A program made the translations under genes and the position numbers. The notes under the pieces are model-generated. The model did no database searches and was not told the origin of the DNA. It worked only from the letters and a program-made list of their open reading frames with translations. DNA of 14,514 nt from Pyropia haitanensis (Eukaryota > Rhodophyta > Bangiophyceae > Bangiales > Bangiaceae), in assembly GCA_008729055.1 (NCBI GenBank), contig SDUX01000069.1, positions 1 to 14,514 of the forward strand, given 5' to 3'. This document shows, one piece after another, positions 1 to 9,343 of the stretch (its first letter is position 1; every line of letters begins with the position of its first letter).

Positions 1-44
1 TGGACGACTTTCTGGCGACTTTCACGTGAATTTTCTTTGCAGTT
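1..44 (+). repeat. Partial satellite copy, right end only
   Basis: These 44 bases equal the last 44 bases of the unit as seen at 9006-9049. They include the third CACGTG box and the pyrimidine run ending in TTTGCAG. The array is cut here by the window boundary. Confidence 0.95.
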
Positions 45-730
45 ATGGAAACTTCTTGCCCCCAATTGGCCATTTGTGTCCCAATTTGGCCCCCTTTTTG
101 CCCACTTTTTGCCCACTTCTTACCCACTTCCTACCCACTTTTGCCCACTTTTGCCCACTTTTGCCCACTTTGCGTCTACAGCGATGCTGCACACCATCCG
201 GCGGCCGAATTGGCGCGCATCCTTCGTTCCAGCCATAGATCCACCCGCTTGATGTCCGAGGTTCACCCGCACGGTCGTGCATGCGGTGGTGGCCGCTTCT
301 CACCCACTTTTGCCCACTGTTGCCCACTTTTGCCCACTTTCGCGTGTACAGCAATGCAGCACGCGCTCCGGCGGCCGAATTCGCTCGCATCCTTTATTCC
401 AGCCATACATCCGCCCGCTCGACGTCCGAGGTTCCACCCGCACCGTCGTGCATGGGGTGGTTGGCCGACCCGTTTGTTGGCGCGTCCGTTGGATGCAACG
501 AGTGTTTTGTGGAGCGCCGGTTTCCACGTGTCAATTTTGTGGAATGGTTTTTGCCACGTGGGGGTCCCCACAGCCAGGCGTGACGGTCGGCGACAAAAGT
601 TCCGCCCTCACACCGTCCACGCCAGTGTGACGGGCGGAACGCGCAGTGGACAGTTTGGGTGGCGGGGCGCACTTTGTGGCCACTGTTGGACGACTTTCTG
701 GCGACTTTCACGTGAATTTTCTTTGCAGTT
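45..730 (+). repeat. Satellite copy 1 (686 bp)
   Basis: A nearly full copy, 3 bp shorter than the standard unit through scattered single-base losses, for example one T in the last module A spacer and one C in the module A tail. Module B carries GAATTC at 377-382 where the central copies have GAATTG. The 42-nt hairpin is intact at 599-640. All three CACGTG boxes are present. Confidence 0.95.
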
Positions 731-1416
731 ATGGAAACTTCTTGCCCCCAATTGGCCATTTGTGTCCCAATTTGGCCCCCTTTTTGCCCCCCTTTTTGCC
801 CACTTCTTACCCACTTCCTACCCACTTTTGCCCACTTTTGCCCACTTTTGCCCACTTTTGTGTCTACAGCGATGCTGCACACCATCCGGCGGCCGAATTG
901 GCGCGCATACTTCGTTCCAGCCATAGATCCACCCGCCGATGTCCGAGGTTCCACCCGCACGGTCGTGCATGCGGTGGTGGCCGCTTTCACCCACTTTTGC
1001 CCACTGTTGCCCACTTTTGCCCACTTTTCGCGTGTACAGCAATGCAGCACGCGCTCCGGCGGCCGAATTCGCTCGCATCCTTTATTCCAGCCATACATCC
1101 GCCCGCTCGACGTCCGAGGTTCCACCCGCACCGTCGTGCATGGGGTGGTTGGCCGACCCGTTTGTTGGCGCGTCCGTTGGATGCAACGAGTGTTTTGTGG
1201 AGCGCCGGTTTCCACGTGTCAATTTTGTGGAATGGTTTTTGCCACGTGGGTCCCCACAGCCAGGCGTGACGGTCGGCGACAAAAGTTCCGCCCTCACACC
1301 GTCCACGCCAGTGTGACGGGCGGAACGCGCAGTGGACAGTTTGGGTGGCGGGGCGCACTTTGTGGCCACTGTTGGACGACTTTCTGGCGACTTTCACGTG
1401 AATTTTCTTTGCAGTT
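731..1416 (+). repeat. Satellite copy 2 (686 bp)
   Basis: A nearly full copy. Module A has lost bases just before GATGTCC. Two G are missing from the GTGGGGGTCCCCAC near-palindrome, leaving GTGGGTCCCCAC. Module B again carries the EcoRI variant GAATTC, at 1065-1070. The hairpin is intact at 1285-1326. Confidence 0.95.
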
Positions 1417-2238
1417 ATGGAAACTTCTTGCCCCCAATTGGCCATTTGTGTCCCAATTTGGCCCCCTTTTTGCCCCCTTTTTGCCCACTTTTACCCACTT
1501 CCTACCCACTTTGCCCACTTTTGCCCACTTTTGCCCACTTTTGCGTCAGCGATGCTGCTGCACACCATCCGGCGGCCGAATTGGCGCGCATACTTCGTTC
1601 CAGCCATAGATCCCGCCCGCTGTCCGTCCGAGGTTCCGACACCGCACGTGCGTGCAGTGCGGGGTGCCGCTTCCCACTTTTTTTGCCCACTGCCCACCCA
1701 CTTTTGCCCACTTTCGCGTGTACAATGCAGCAGCGCTCGCTCCGGCCGAGCCGAATTCGCTCGCCTCCTTTATTCCAGCCATCATCCGCCCGCTCGACGT
1801 CCGAGGTTCCACCCGCACCGTCGTGCATGGGTGGTTGGCCGACCCGTTTGGCGCGTCCGTGGATGCAACGAGTGTTTTGTGGAGCGCCGGTTTCCACGTG
1901 TCAATTTTGTGAATGGTTTTTGCCACGTGGGGTCCCCACAGCCAGGCGTGACGGTCGGCGACAAAAGTTCCGCCCTCACACCGTCCACGCCAGTGTGACG
2001 GGCGTTGACGACGCGCACGTGGACAGTTTGGGTGGCGGGGCGCACTTTGTGGCCACTGTTGAGACGACTTTCTGGCGACCCACTTTCACGTGAATTTTCT
2101 TTGCAGTTACGTCGAGAAACTTCTTGCCCCAATTGGCCATTTGTGTCCCACATTGTGGCCCGCCTTTTGGCGGGGCGCACTTTGTGGCCACTGTTGGACG
2201 ACTTTCTGGCGACTTTCACGTGAATTTTCTTTGCAGTT
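1417..2238 (+). repeat. Satellite copy 3 (822 bp), damaged with an inserted partial duplication
   Basis: Order is normal up to about 2033, but with dense small insertions and deletions, for example GATGCTGCTGCAC at 1550-1562 and an irregular module A tail at 1610-1680. The right arm of the hairpin is disrupted at 1998-2015. About 135 bp containing the end of one unit and the start of the next is then present twice (2034 and 2169), which explains the excess length. Module B has GAATTC at 1753-1758. Confidence 0.9.
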
Positions 2239-2290
2239 ATGGAAACTTCTTGCCCCCAATTGGCCATTTGTGTCCCAATTTGGCCCCCTT
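2034..2290 (+). repeat. 135-bp offset partial duplication inside copy 3
   Basis: The block beginning GGCGGGGCGCAC, running through the CACGTGAATTTT box and the TTGCAGTTA segment to the CCATTTGTGTCCC segment, occurs from 2034 and again from 2169. The first instance has small insertions (an extra A near 2061, CCA near 2080, and CGTCGA replacing TGG near 2110). The second is nearly standard. The junction lies around 2150-2169, within a GC-rich run ending TTTTGGCGGGG. Confidence 0.85.
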
Positions 2291-3021
2291 TTGCCCACTT
2301 TTTGCCCACTTCTTACCCACTTCCTACCCACTTTGCCCACTTTTGCCCACTTTTGCCCACTTTTGCCCACTGCTTTGTGTCTACCAGCGATGCTTCACCC
2401 GCACGGTCGTGCATGCGGTGGTGGCCGCTTCTCACCCACTTTTGCCCACTGTTGCCCACTTTTGCCCACTTTTGCGCGAATGTGGCGCGCATACTTCGCA
2501 GTCCAGCCATAGATCGGCCGACCCGCTTGCATGTCCTTTTCCACCCGCACGCCATACGTGCCGGTGGTCGACGTTCCGAGGTTCCACCATTTTGCCCACT
2601 GTTGCCCACTTTTGCCCACTTTCGCGTGTACAGGCAATGGCAGGCCGACCCGCTCCGTTGGCGCGTCCGTTGGCTGCGCACGAGTTTATTCCAGCCATAC
2701 ATCCGCCCGCTCGACGTCCGAGGTTCCACCCGCACCGTCGTGCATGGGGTGGTTGGCCGACCCGTTTGTTGGCGCGTCCGTTGGATGCAACGAGTGTTTT
2801 GTGGAGGCCGGTTTCCACGTGTCAATTTTGTGGAATGGTTTTTGCCACGTGGGGGTCCCCACAGCCAGGCGTGACGGTCGGCGACAAAAGTTCCGCCCTC
2901 ACACCGTCCACGCCAGTGTGACGGGCGGAACGCGCAGTGGACAGTTTGGGTGGCGGGGCGCACTTTGTGGCCACTGTTGGACGACTTTCTGGCGACTTTC
3001 ACGTGAATTTTCTTTGCAGTT
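2239..3021 (+). repeat. Satellite copy 4 (783 bp), modules scrambled
   Basis: The left part is standard to about 2393. The central part of module A is then missing, and the sequence jumps to the module A tail (CACCCGCACGGTCG). A CCC array follows, then a displaced and altered fragment of the missing module A core (GCGCGCATACTTCG, about 2487-2530), then another CCC array at about 2595-2620, and then module B joined in mid-body at TTTATTCCAGCC. From 2690 to the end the copy is close to standard, and the hairpin is intact near 2889-2930. Confidence 0.88.
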
Positions 3022-3758
3022 ATGGAAACTTCTTGCCCCCAATTGGCCATTTGTGTCCCAATTTGGCCCCCTTTTTGCCCCCTTTTTGCCCACTTCTTAC
3101 CCACTTCCTACCCACTTTTGCCCACTTTTGCCCACTTTTGCCCACTTTTGTGTCTACAGCGATGCTGCACACCATCCGGCGGCCGAATTGGCGCGCATAC
3201 TTCGTTCCAGCCATAGATCCACCCGCTTGATGTCCGAGGTTCCACCCGCACGGTCGTGCATGCGGTGGTGGGCCGCTTCTCACCCACTTTTGCCCACTGT
3301 TGCCCACTTTTGCCCACTTTCGCGTGTACAGCAATGCAGCACGCGCTCCGGCGGCCGAATTGGCGCTCGCATCCTTTATTCCAGCCATACATCCGCCCGC
3401 TCGACGTCCGAGGTTCCACCCGCACCGTCGTGCATGGGGTGGTTTTTGCCGACCCGTTGTGTGGCGTTTCCGTTGCCACGTGGTGCAACGAGTGTTTTGG
3501 CCCACAGGGCCGGTTTCCACGTGTCAATTTTGTGGGCGACATGGTTTTGCCCTGCACAGTGGTCCACGCCAGTGTGACCAGGCGTGACGGTCGGCAGTGG
3601 ACAGTTTGGGTGGCGCCCTCACTTCCGTCCACGCCAGTTGGACGACTTTCGGAACGACGCACGTGAATTTTTCAGTTTGGGTGGCGGTTATGCAGAAACT
3701 TTGTGGCCACTTGTTGGACGACTTTCTGGCGACTTTCACGTGAATTTTCTTTGCAGTT
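3022..3758 (+). repeat. Satellite copy 5 (737 bp), right half is a patchwork
   Basis: Standard to about 3437. From there to about 3715 short pieces of the unit are interleaved out of order: TTTTTGCC inserted before GACCCGTT, a second CCACGTGG inserted before TGCAACGAG, and CCACGCCAGT appearing twice (near 3566 and 3627). The 42-nt hairpin is not recognisable in this copy. Normal sequence resumes near 3704 at GTGGCCAC. Confidence 0.88.
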
Positions 3759-4377
3759 ATGGAAACTTCTTGCCCCCAATTGGCCATTTGTGTCCCAATT
3801 TGGCCCCCTTTGCCCCCTTTTTGCCCACTTCTTACCCACTTCCTACCCACTTTTGCCCACTTTTGCCCACTTTTGCCCACTTTTGCGTCTACAGCGATGC
3901 TGCACACCATCCGGCGGCCGAATTGGCGCGCATACTTCGTTCCAGCCATAGATCCACCCGCTCGATGTCCGAGGTTCCACCCGCACGGTCGTGCATGCGG
4001 TGGTTGGCCGCTTCTCACCCACTTTTGCCCACTGTTGCCCACTTTTGCCCACTTTCGCGTGTACAGCAATGCAGCACGCGCTCCGGCGGCCGAATTGCTC
4101 GCATCCTTTATTCCAGCCATACATCCGCCGCTCGACGTCCGAGGTTCCACCCGCACCGTCGTGCATGGGGTGGTTGGCCGACCCGTTTGTTGGCGCGTCC
4201 GTTGGATGCAACGAGTGTTTTGTGGAGCGCCGGTTTCCACGTGTCAATTTTGTGGAATGGTTTTTGCCACGTGGGGGTCCCCACAGAGGCGTCGGTCACC
4301 GCTTCCACGCCATGTGACCGAACGCGCAGTTCGGGCGCACTTTGTGGCCACTGCACGGCGACTTTCACGTGCTTTGC
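3759..4377 (+). repeat. Satellite copy 6 (619 bp), right end contracted
   Basis: Modules A and B are well preserved (GAATTG is followed directly by CTCGC in module B). From about 4286 the hairpin region and the end of the unit are strongly shortened: the hairpin arms are not recognisable, and only pieces such as GCACTTTGTGGCCACTG and TTTCACGTG remain. The boundary with the next copy is approximate, because the landmark ATGGAAAC is missing. Confidence 0.85.
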
Positions 4378-5034
4378 ATGCGGTTTGTGTTTTGGCCCCC
4401 TTTTTGCCCCCCCTTCCCACTTCTTACCCACTTCCTACCCACTTTTGCCCACTTTTGCCCACTTTTGCCCACTTTTGCGTCTACAGCGATGCTGCACACC
4501 ATCCGGCGGCCGAATTGGCGCGCATACTTCGTTCCAGCCATAGATCCACCCGCTTGATGTCCGAGGTCCACCCGCACGGTCGTGCATGCGGTGGTTGGCC
4601 GCTTCTCACCCACTTTTGCCCACTGTTGCCCACTTTTGCCCACTTTCGCGTGTACAGCAATGCAGCACGCGCTCCGGCGGCCGAATTGGCTCGCATCCTT
4701 TATTCCAGCCATACATCCGCCCGCTCGACGTCCGAGGTTCCACCCGCACCGTCGTGCATGGGGTGGTTGGCCGACCCGTTCGTTGGCGCGTCCGTTGGAT
4801 GCAACGAGTGTTTTGTGGAGCGCCGGTTTCCACGTGTCAATTTTGTGGAATGGTTTTTGCCACGTGGGGGTCCCACAGCCAGGCGTGACGGTCGGCGACA
4901 AAAGTTCCGCCCTCACACCGTCCACGCCAGTGTGACGGGCGGAACGCGCAGTGGACAGTTTGGGTGCGGGGCGCACTTTGTGGCCACTGTTGGACGACTT
5001 TCTGGCGACTTTCACGTGAATTTTCTTTGCAGTT
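4378..5034 (+). repeat. Satellite copy 7 (about 657 bp), left end truncated
   Basis: The first part of the unit, including CCAATTGG, is lost or rewritten as GCATGCGGTTTGTG. The copy is recognisable from TTTTGGCCCCC at about 4390. Modules A and B are otherwise standard. Module B contains TTCGTTGG (C at 4781), and the near-palindrome is one C short (GTCCCACAG). Both changes recur together in copy 11. Confidence 0.87.
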
Positions 5035-5643
5035 ATGGAAACTCTCTTGCCCCCAATTGGCCATTTGTGTCCCAATTTGGCCCCCTTTTGCCCACTTTTT
5101 GCCCACTTCTTACCCACTTCCTACCCACTTTTGCCCACTTTGCCCACTTTTGCCCACTTTTGTGTCTACAGCGATGCTGCACACCATCCGGCGGCCGAAT
5201 TGGCGCGCATACTTCGTTCCAGCCATAGATCCACCCGCTGATGTCCGAGGTTCCACCCGCACGGTCGTGCATGCGGTGGTTGGCCGCTTCTCACCCACTT
5301 TGCCCACTGTTGCCCACTTTTGCCCACTTTCGCGTGTACAGCAATGCAGCACGCGCTCCGGCGGCCGAATTGGCTCGCATCCTTTATTCCAGCCATACAT
5401 CCGCCCGCTCGACGTCCGAGGTTCCACCCGCACCGTCGTGCATGGGGTGTTGGCCGACCGGATGCAACGCGCCGGTTTCAGTGGGGAATGGGCTGAAAGG
5501 GCGTGACGGTCGGCGACAAAAGTTCCGCCCTCACACCGTCCACGCCAGTGTGACGGGCGGAACGCGCAGTGGACATTGGGTGCGGGGCCACTGTGGCCAC
5601 GTTGGACGACTTCTGCGACTTTCACGTGAATTTCTTTGCAGTT
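5035..5643 (+). repeat. Satellite copy 8 (609 bp), internal contraction after module B
   Basis: Modules A and B are present. After the module B tail at about 5447 roughly 70 bases are missing: the first two CACGTG boxes and the near-palindrome are lost, and the residue reads as fragments such as GCGCCGGTTTCAGTGGGG. The 42-nt hairpin is nevertheless intact at 5522-5563. The region after it (5575-5635) has several single-base losses. Confidence 0.88.
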
Positions 5644-6312
5644 ATGGAAACTTCTTGCCCCCAATTGGCCATTTGTGTCCCAATTTGGCCCCCTTTTTGC
5701 CCACTTTTGCCCACTTCTTACCCACTTCCTACCCACTTTTGCCCACTTTTGCCCACTTTTGCCCACTTTTGCGTCTACAGCGATGCTGCACACCATCCGG
5801 CGGCCGAATTGGCGCGCATCCTTCTTCCAGCCATAGATCCACCCGCTCATGTCCGAGTTCGACCCCCACGGTCGTGCATGCGGTGGTAGCCGCTTCTCAC
5901 CCACTTTGCCCACTGTTGCCCACTTTTGCCCACTTTGCGTACAGCAATGCAGCACGCCGCTCCGGCGGCCGAATTGCTCGCATCCTTTATTCCAGCCATA
6001 CATCCGCCCGCTCGACGTCCGAGTTCCACCCGCACCGTCGTCATGGGGTGGTTGGCCGACCCGTTCGTTGGCGCGTCCGTTGATGCAACGAGTTTTTGTG
6101 GAGCGCCGGTTTCCACGTGTCAATTTTGTGGAATGGTTTTTGCCACGTGGGGGTCCCCACAGCCAGCGTGACGGTCGGCGACAAAAGTTCCGCCCTCACA
6201 CCGTCCACGCCAGTGTGACGGGCGGAACGCGCAGTGACAGTTTGGGTGCGGGGCGCACTTTGTGGCCACTGTTGGACACTTTCTGGCGACTTTCACTAAT
6301 TTTCTTGCAGTT
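5644..6312 (+). repeat. Satellite copy 9 (669 bp)
   Basis: All parts are present in order, with many single-base deletions. Module A contains CTTCTTCCAG and a TCGACCCCCA variant that recur in copy 13. The module A tail ends GTGGTAG in place of GTGGTTG. In module B the run before the TACAG segment lacks a C, as in the next four copies. The third CACGTG is lost at the right end (TTTCACTAATTTT). Confidence 0.92.
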
Positions 6313-6996
6313 ATGGAAACTTCTTGCCCCCCAATTGCCCATTTGTGTCCCAATTGGCCCCCTTTTGCCCACTTTTTGCCCACTTCTTGCCCACTCCTAC
6401 CCACTTTTGCCCACTTTTGCCCACTTTTGCCCACTTTTGCGTCTACAGCGATGCTGCACACCATCCGGCGGCCGAATTGGCGCGCATACTTCGTTCCAGC
6501 CATAGATCCACCCGCTCGATGTCCGAGGTTCCACCCGCACGGTCGTGCATGCGGTGGTAGGCCGCTTCTCACCCACTTTTGCCCACTGTTGCCCACTTTG
6601 CCCACTTTGCGTGTACAGCAATGCAGCACGCGCTCCGGCGGCCGAATTGGCTCGCATCCTTTATTCCAGCCATACATCCGCCCGCTCGACGTCCGAGGTT
6701 CCACCCGCACCGTCGTGCATGGGGTGGTTGGCCGACCCGTTTGTTGGCGCGTCCGTTGGATGCAACGAGTGTTTTGTGGAGCGCCGGTTTCCACGTGTCA
6801 ATTTTGTGGAATGGTTTTTGCCACGTGGGGGTCCCCACAGCCAGGCGTGACGGTCGGCGACAAAAGTTCCGCCCTCACACCGTCCACGCCAGTGTGACGG
6901 GCGGAACGCGCAGTGGACAGTTTGGGTGGCGGGGCGCACTTTGTGGCCACTGTTGGACGACTTTCTGGCGACTTTCGTCTAATTTTCTTTGCAGTT
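6313..6996 (+). repeat. Satellite copy 10 (684 bp)
   Basis: Complete copy with the GTGGTAGG module A variant and the one-base-shorter module B entry (CTTTGCGTGTACAG). The third CACGTG is replaced by TTTCGTCTAATTTT at about 6973-6986. The hairpin is intact near 6867-6908. Confidence 0.94.
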
Positions 6997-7681
6997 ATGG
7001 AAACTTCTTGCCCCCAATTGGCCATTTGTGTCCCAATTTGGCCCCCTTTTTGCCCACTTTTTGCCCACTTCTTACCCACTTCCTACCCACTTTGCCCACT
7101 TTTGCCCACTTTTGCCCACTTTTGCGTCTACAGCGATGCTGCACACCATCCGGCGGCCGAATTGGCGCGCATACTTCGTTCCAGCCATAGATCCACCCGC
7201 TTGATGTCCGAGGTTCCACCCGCACGGTCGTGCATGCGGTGGTTGGCCGCTTCTCACCCACTTTTGCCCACTGTTGCCCACTTTTGCCCACTTTGCGTGT
7301 ACAGCAATGCAGCACGCGCTCCGGCGGCCGAATTGGCTCGCATCCTTTATTCCAGCCATACATCCGCCCGCTCGACGTCCGAGGTTCCACCCGCACCGTC
7401 GTGCATGGGGTGGTTGGCCGACCCGTTCGTTGGCGCGTCCGTTGGATGCAACGAGTGTTTTGTGGAGCGCCGGTTTCCACGTGTCAATTTTGTGGAATGG
7501 TTTTTGCCACGTGGGGGTCCCACAGCCAGGCGTGACGGTCGGCGACAAAAGTTCCGCCCTCACACCGTCCACGCCAGTGTGACGGGCGGAACGCGCAGTG
7601 GACAGTTTGGGTGGCGGGGCGCACTTTGTGGCCACTGTTGGACACTTTCTGGCGACTTTCACGTGAATTTTCTTTGCAGTT
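6997..7681 (+). repeat. Satellite copy 11 (685 bp)
   Basis: Complete copy. It shares TTCGTTGG (C at 7428) and the shortened GTCCCACAG with copy 7, and the shortened module B entry with copies 9, 10, 12 and 13. Near its end GGACGAC has become GGAC (about 7640). Confidence 0.94.
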
Positions 7682-8364
7682 ATGGAAACTTCTTGCCCCC
7701 AATTGGCCATTTGTGTCCCAATTTGGCCCCCTTTTTGCCCCTTTTTGCCCACTTCTTACCCACTTCCTACCCACTTTTGCCCACTTTTGCCCACTTTTGC
7801 CCACTTTTGCGTCTACAGCGATGCTGCACACCATCCGGCGGCCGAATTGGCGCGCATACTTCGTTCCAGCCATAGATCCACCCGCTCGATGTCCGAGGTT
7901 CGACCCCACGGTCGTGCATGCGGTGGTAGGCCGCTTCTCACCCACTTTTGCCCACTGTTGCCCACTTTTGCCCACTTTGCGTGTACAGCAATGCAGCACG
8001 CGCTCCGGCGGCCGAATTGCTCGCATCCTTTATTCCAGCCATACATCCGCCCGCTCGACGTCCGAGGTTCCACCCGCACCGTCGTGCATGGGGTGGTTGG
8101 CCGACCCGTTTGTTGGCGCGTCCGTTGGATGCAACGAGTGTTTTGTGGAGCGCCGGTTTCCACGTGTCAATTTTGTGGAATGGTTTTTGCCACGTGGGGG
8201 TCCCCACAGCCAGGGTGACGGTCGGCGACAAAAGTTCCGCCCTCACACCGTCCACGCCAGTGTGACGGCGGAACGCGCAGTGGACAGTTTGGGTGGCGGG
8301 GCGCACTTTGTGGCCACTGTTGGACGACTTTCTGGCGACTTTCACGTGAATTTTCTTTGCAGTT
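7682..8364 (+). repeat. Satellite copy 12 (683 bp)
   Basis: Complete copy with the GTGGTAGG variant and TCGACCCCA in the module A tail. Module B has GAATTG followed directly by CTCGC. The right arm of the hairpin has lost one G (GACGGCGGAAC, near 8266). Confidence 0.94.
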
Positions 8365-9049
8365 ATGGAAACTTCTTGCCCCCCAATTGGCCATTTGTGT
8401 CCCAATTTGGCCCCCTTTTTGCCCCCTTTTGCCCACTTCTTACCCACTTCCTACCCACTTTTGCCCACTTTTGCCCACTTTTGCCCACTTTTGGTCTACA
8501 GCGATGCTGCACACCATCCGGCGGCCGAATTGGCGCGCATCTTCTTCCAGCCATAGATCCACCCGCTCGATGTCCGAGGTTCGACCCCCACGGTCGTGCA
8601 TGCGGTGGTAGGCCGCTTCTCACCCACTTTTGCCCACTGTTGCCCACTTTTGCCCACTTTGCGTGTACAGCAATGCAGCACGCGCTCCGGCGGCCGAATT
8701 GGCTCGCATCCTTTATTCCAGCCATACATCCGCCCGCTCGACGTCCGAGGTTCCACCCGCACCGTCGTGCATGGGGTGGTTGGCCGACCCGTTTGTTGGC
8801 GCGTCCGTTGGATGCAACGAGTGTTTTGTGGAGCGCCGGTTTCCACGTGTCAATTTTGTGGAATGGTTTTTGCCACGTGGGGGTCCCCACAGCCAGGCGT
8901 GACGGTCGGCGACAAAAGTTCCGCCCTCACACCGTCCACGCCAGTGTGACGGGCGGAACGCGCAGTGGACAGTTTGGGTGGCGGGGCGCACTTTGTGGCC
9001 ACTGTTGGACGACTTTCTGGCGACTTTCACGTGAATTTTCTTTGCAGTT
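8365..9049 (+). repeat. Satellite copy 13 (685 bp), junction to the uniform block
   Basis: The left half carries the variants of the preceding copies: a lost base in the entry of the GTCTACAG segment, CTTCTTCCAG, TCGACCCCCA, GTGGTAGG and the short module B entry near 8659. From about 8661 on I see no further difference from the copies to the right, so the change to the uniform type occurs inside this copy. Confidence 0.94.
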
Positions 9050-9066
9050 ATGGAAACTTCTTGCCC

Positions 9067-9074
9067 CCAATTGG
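9067..9074. other. CCAATTGG palindrome at the monomer start
   Basis: An 8-bp perfect palindrome holding CCAAT on both strands, followed 18 bp later by a second CCAAT (CCCAATTTGG). It is kept in nearly every copy. CCAAT is a known binding core for NF-Y-type factors in eukaryotes, but nothing here proves such use. Confidence 0.5.
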
Positions 9075-9138
9075 CCATTTGTGTCCCAATTTGGCCCCCT
9101 TTTTGCCCCCTTTTTGCCCACTTCTTACCCACTTCCTA

Positions 9139-9171
9139 CCCACTTTTGCCCACTTTTGCCCACTTTTGCCC
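9139..9171 (-). other. G-quadruplex motif (minus strand), module A
   Basis: On the plus strand four CCC runs start at 9139, 9149, 9159 and 9169 with 7-nt spacers ACTTTTG. The minus strand is thus four GGG runs with 7-nt loops, which just meets the usual G3 N1-7 rule. More C runs lie immediately to the left (two of five C, then two CCC with 8-nt spacers). The plus strand could form an i-motif. Folding is predicted, not shown. Confidence 0.7.
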
Positions 9172-9310
9172 ACTTTTGTGTCTACAGCGATGCTGCACAC
9201 CATCCGGCGGCCGAATTGGCGCGCATACTTCGTTCCAGCCATAGATCCACCCGCTTGATGTCCGAGGTTCCACCCGCACGGTCGTGCATGCGGTGGTTGG
9301 CCGCTTCTCA
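9139..9310 (+). repeat. Module A, first 172-bp internal repeat of the monomer
   Basis: Begins with four CCC runs spaced 10 bp apart, then the TACAGC segment, the CCGGCGGCCGAATTGG core (9204-9219), TTCCAGCCATA, GTCCGAGGTTCCACCCGCAC and GTGGTTGGCCG (ending at 9303). Every one of these blocks recurs 172 bp downstream in module B without a gap. Module A differs in having CATGCGG where B has CATGGGG. The same two-module layout is seen in almost all copies. Confidence 0.93.
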
Positions 9311-9343
9311 CCCACTTTTGCCCACTGTTGCCCACTTTTGCCC
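9311..9343 (-). other. G-quadruplex motif (minus strand), module B
   Basis: Four CCC runs start at 9311, 9321, 9331 and 9341 with 7-nt spacers (ACTTTTG, ACTGTTG, ACTTTTG), giving a second minus-strand motif of the same geometry exactly 172 bp after the first. It occurs in nearly every copy of the array. Confidence 0.7.

Noticed and set aside
9139..9171. CRISPR-like short regular repeats
   Set aside because: The 10-bp CCCACTTTTG units are contiguous with no variable spacers, and the 689-bp units are far too long. No cas-like gene is present.
9139..9180. Telomeric repeat
   Set aside because: The G-rich strand repeats a 10-mer only four times, inside a larger monomer, and does not match a familiar telomere unit such as TTAGGG or TTTAGGG.
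9229..9243. CENP-B box-like match in module A (TTCGTTCCAGCCATA)
   Set aside because: It fits TTCG, the central A and the first C of the box core but lacks the following GGG, and the 171-172 bp length similarity to alpha satellite is not backed by any sequence similarity I can see.
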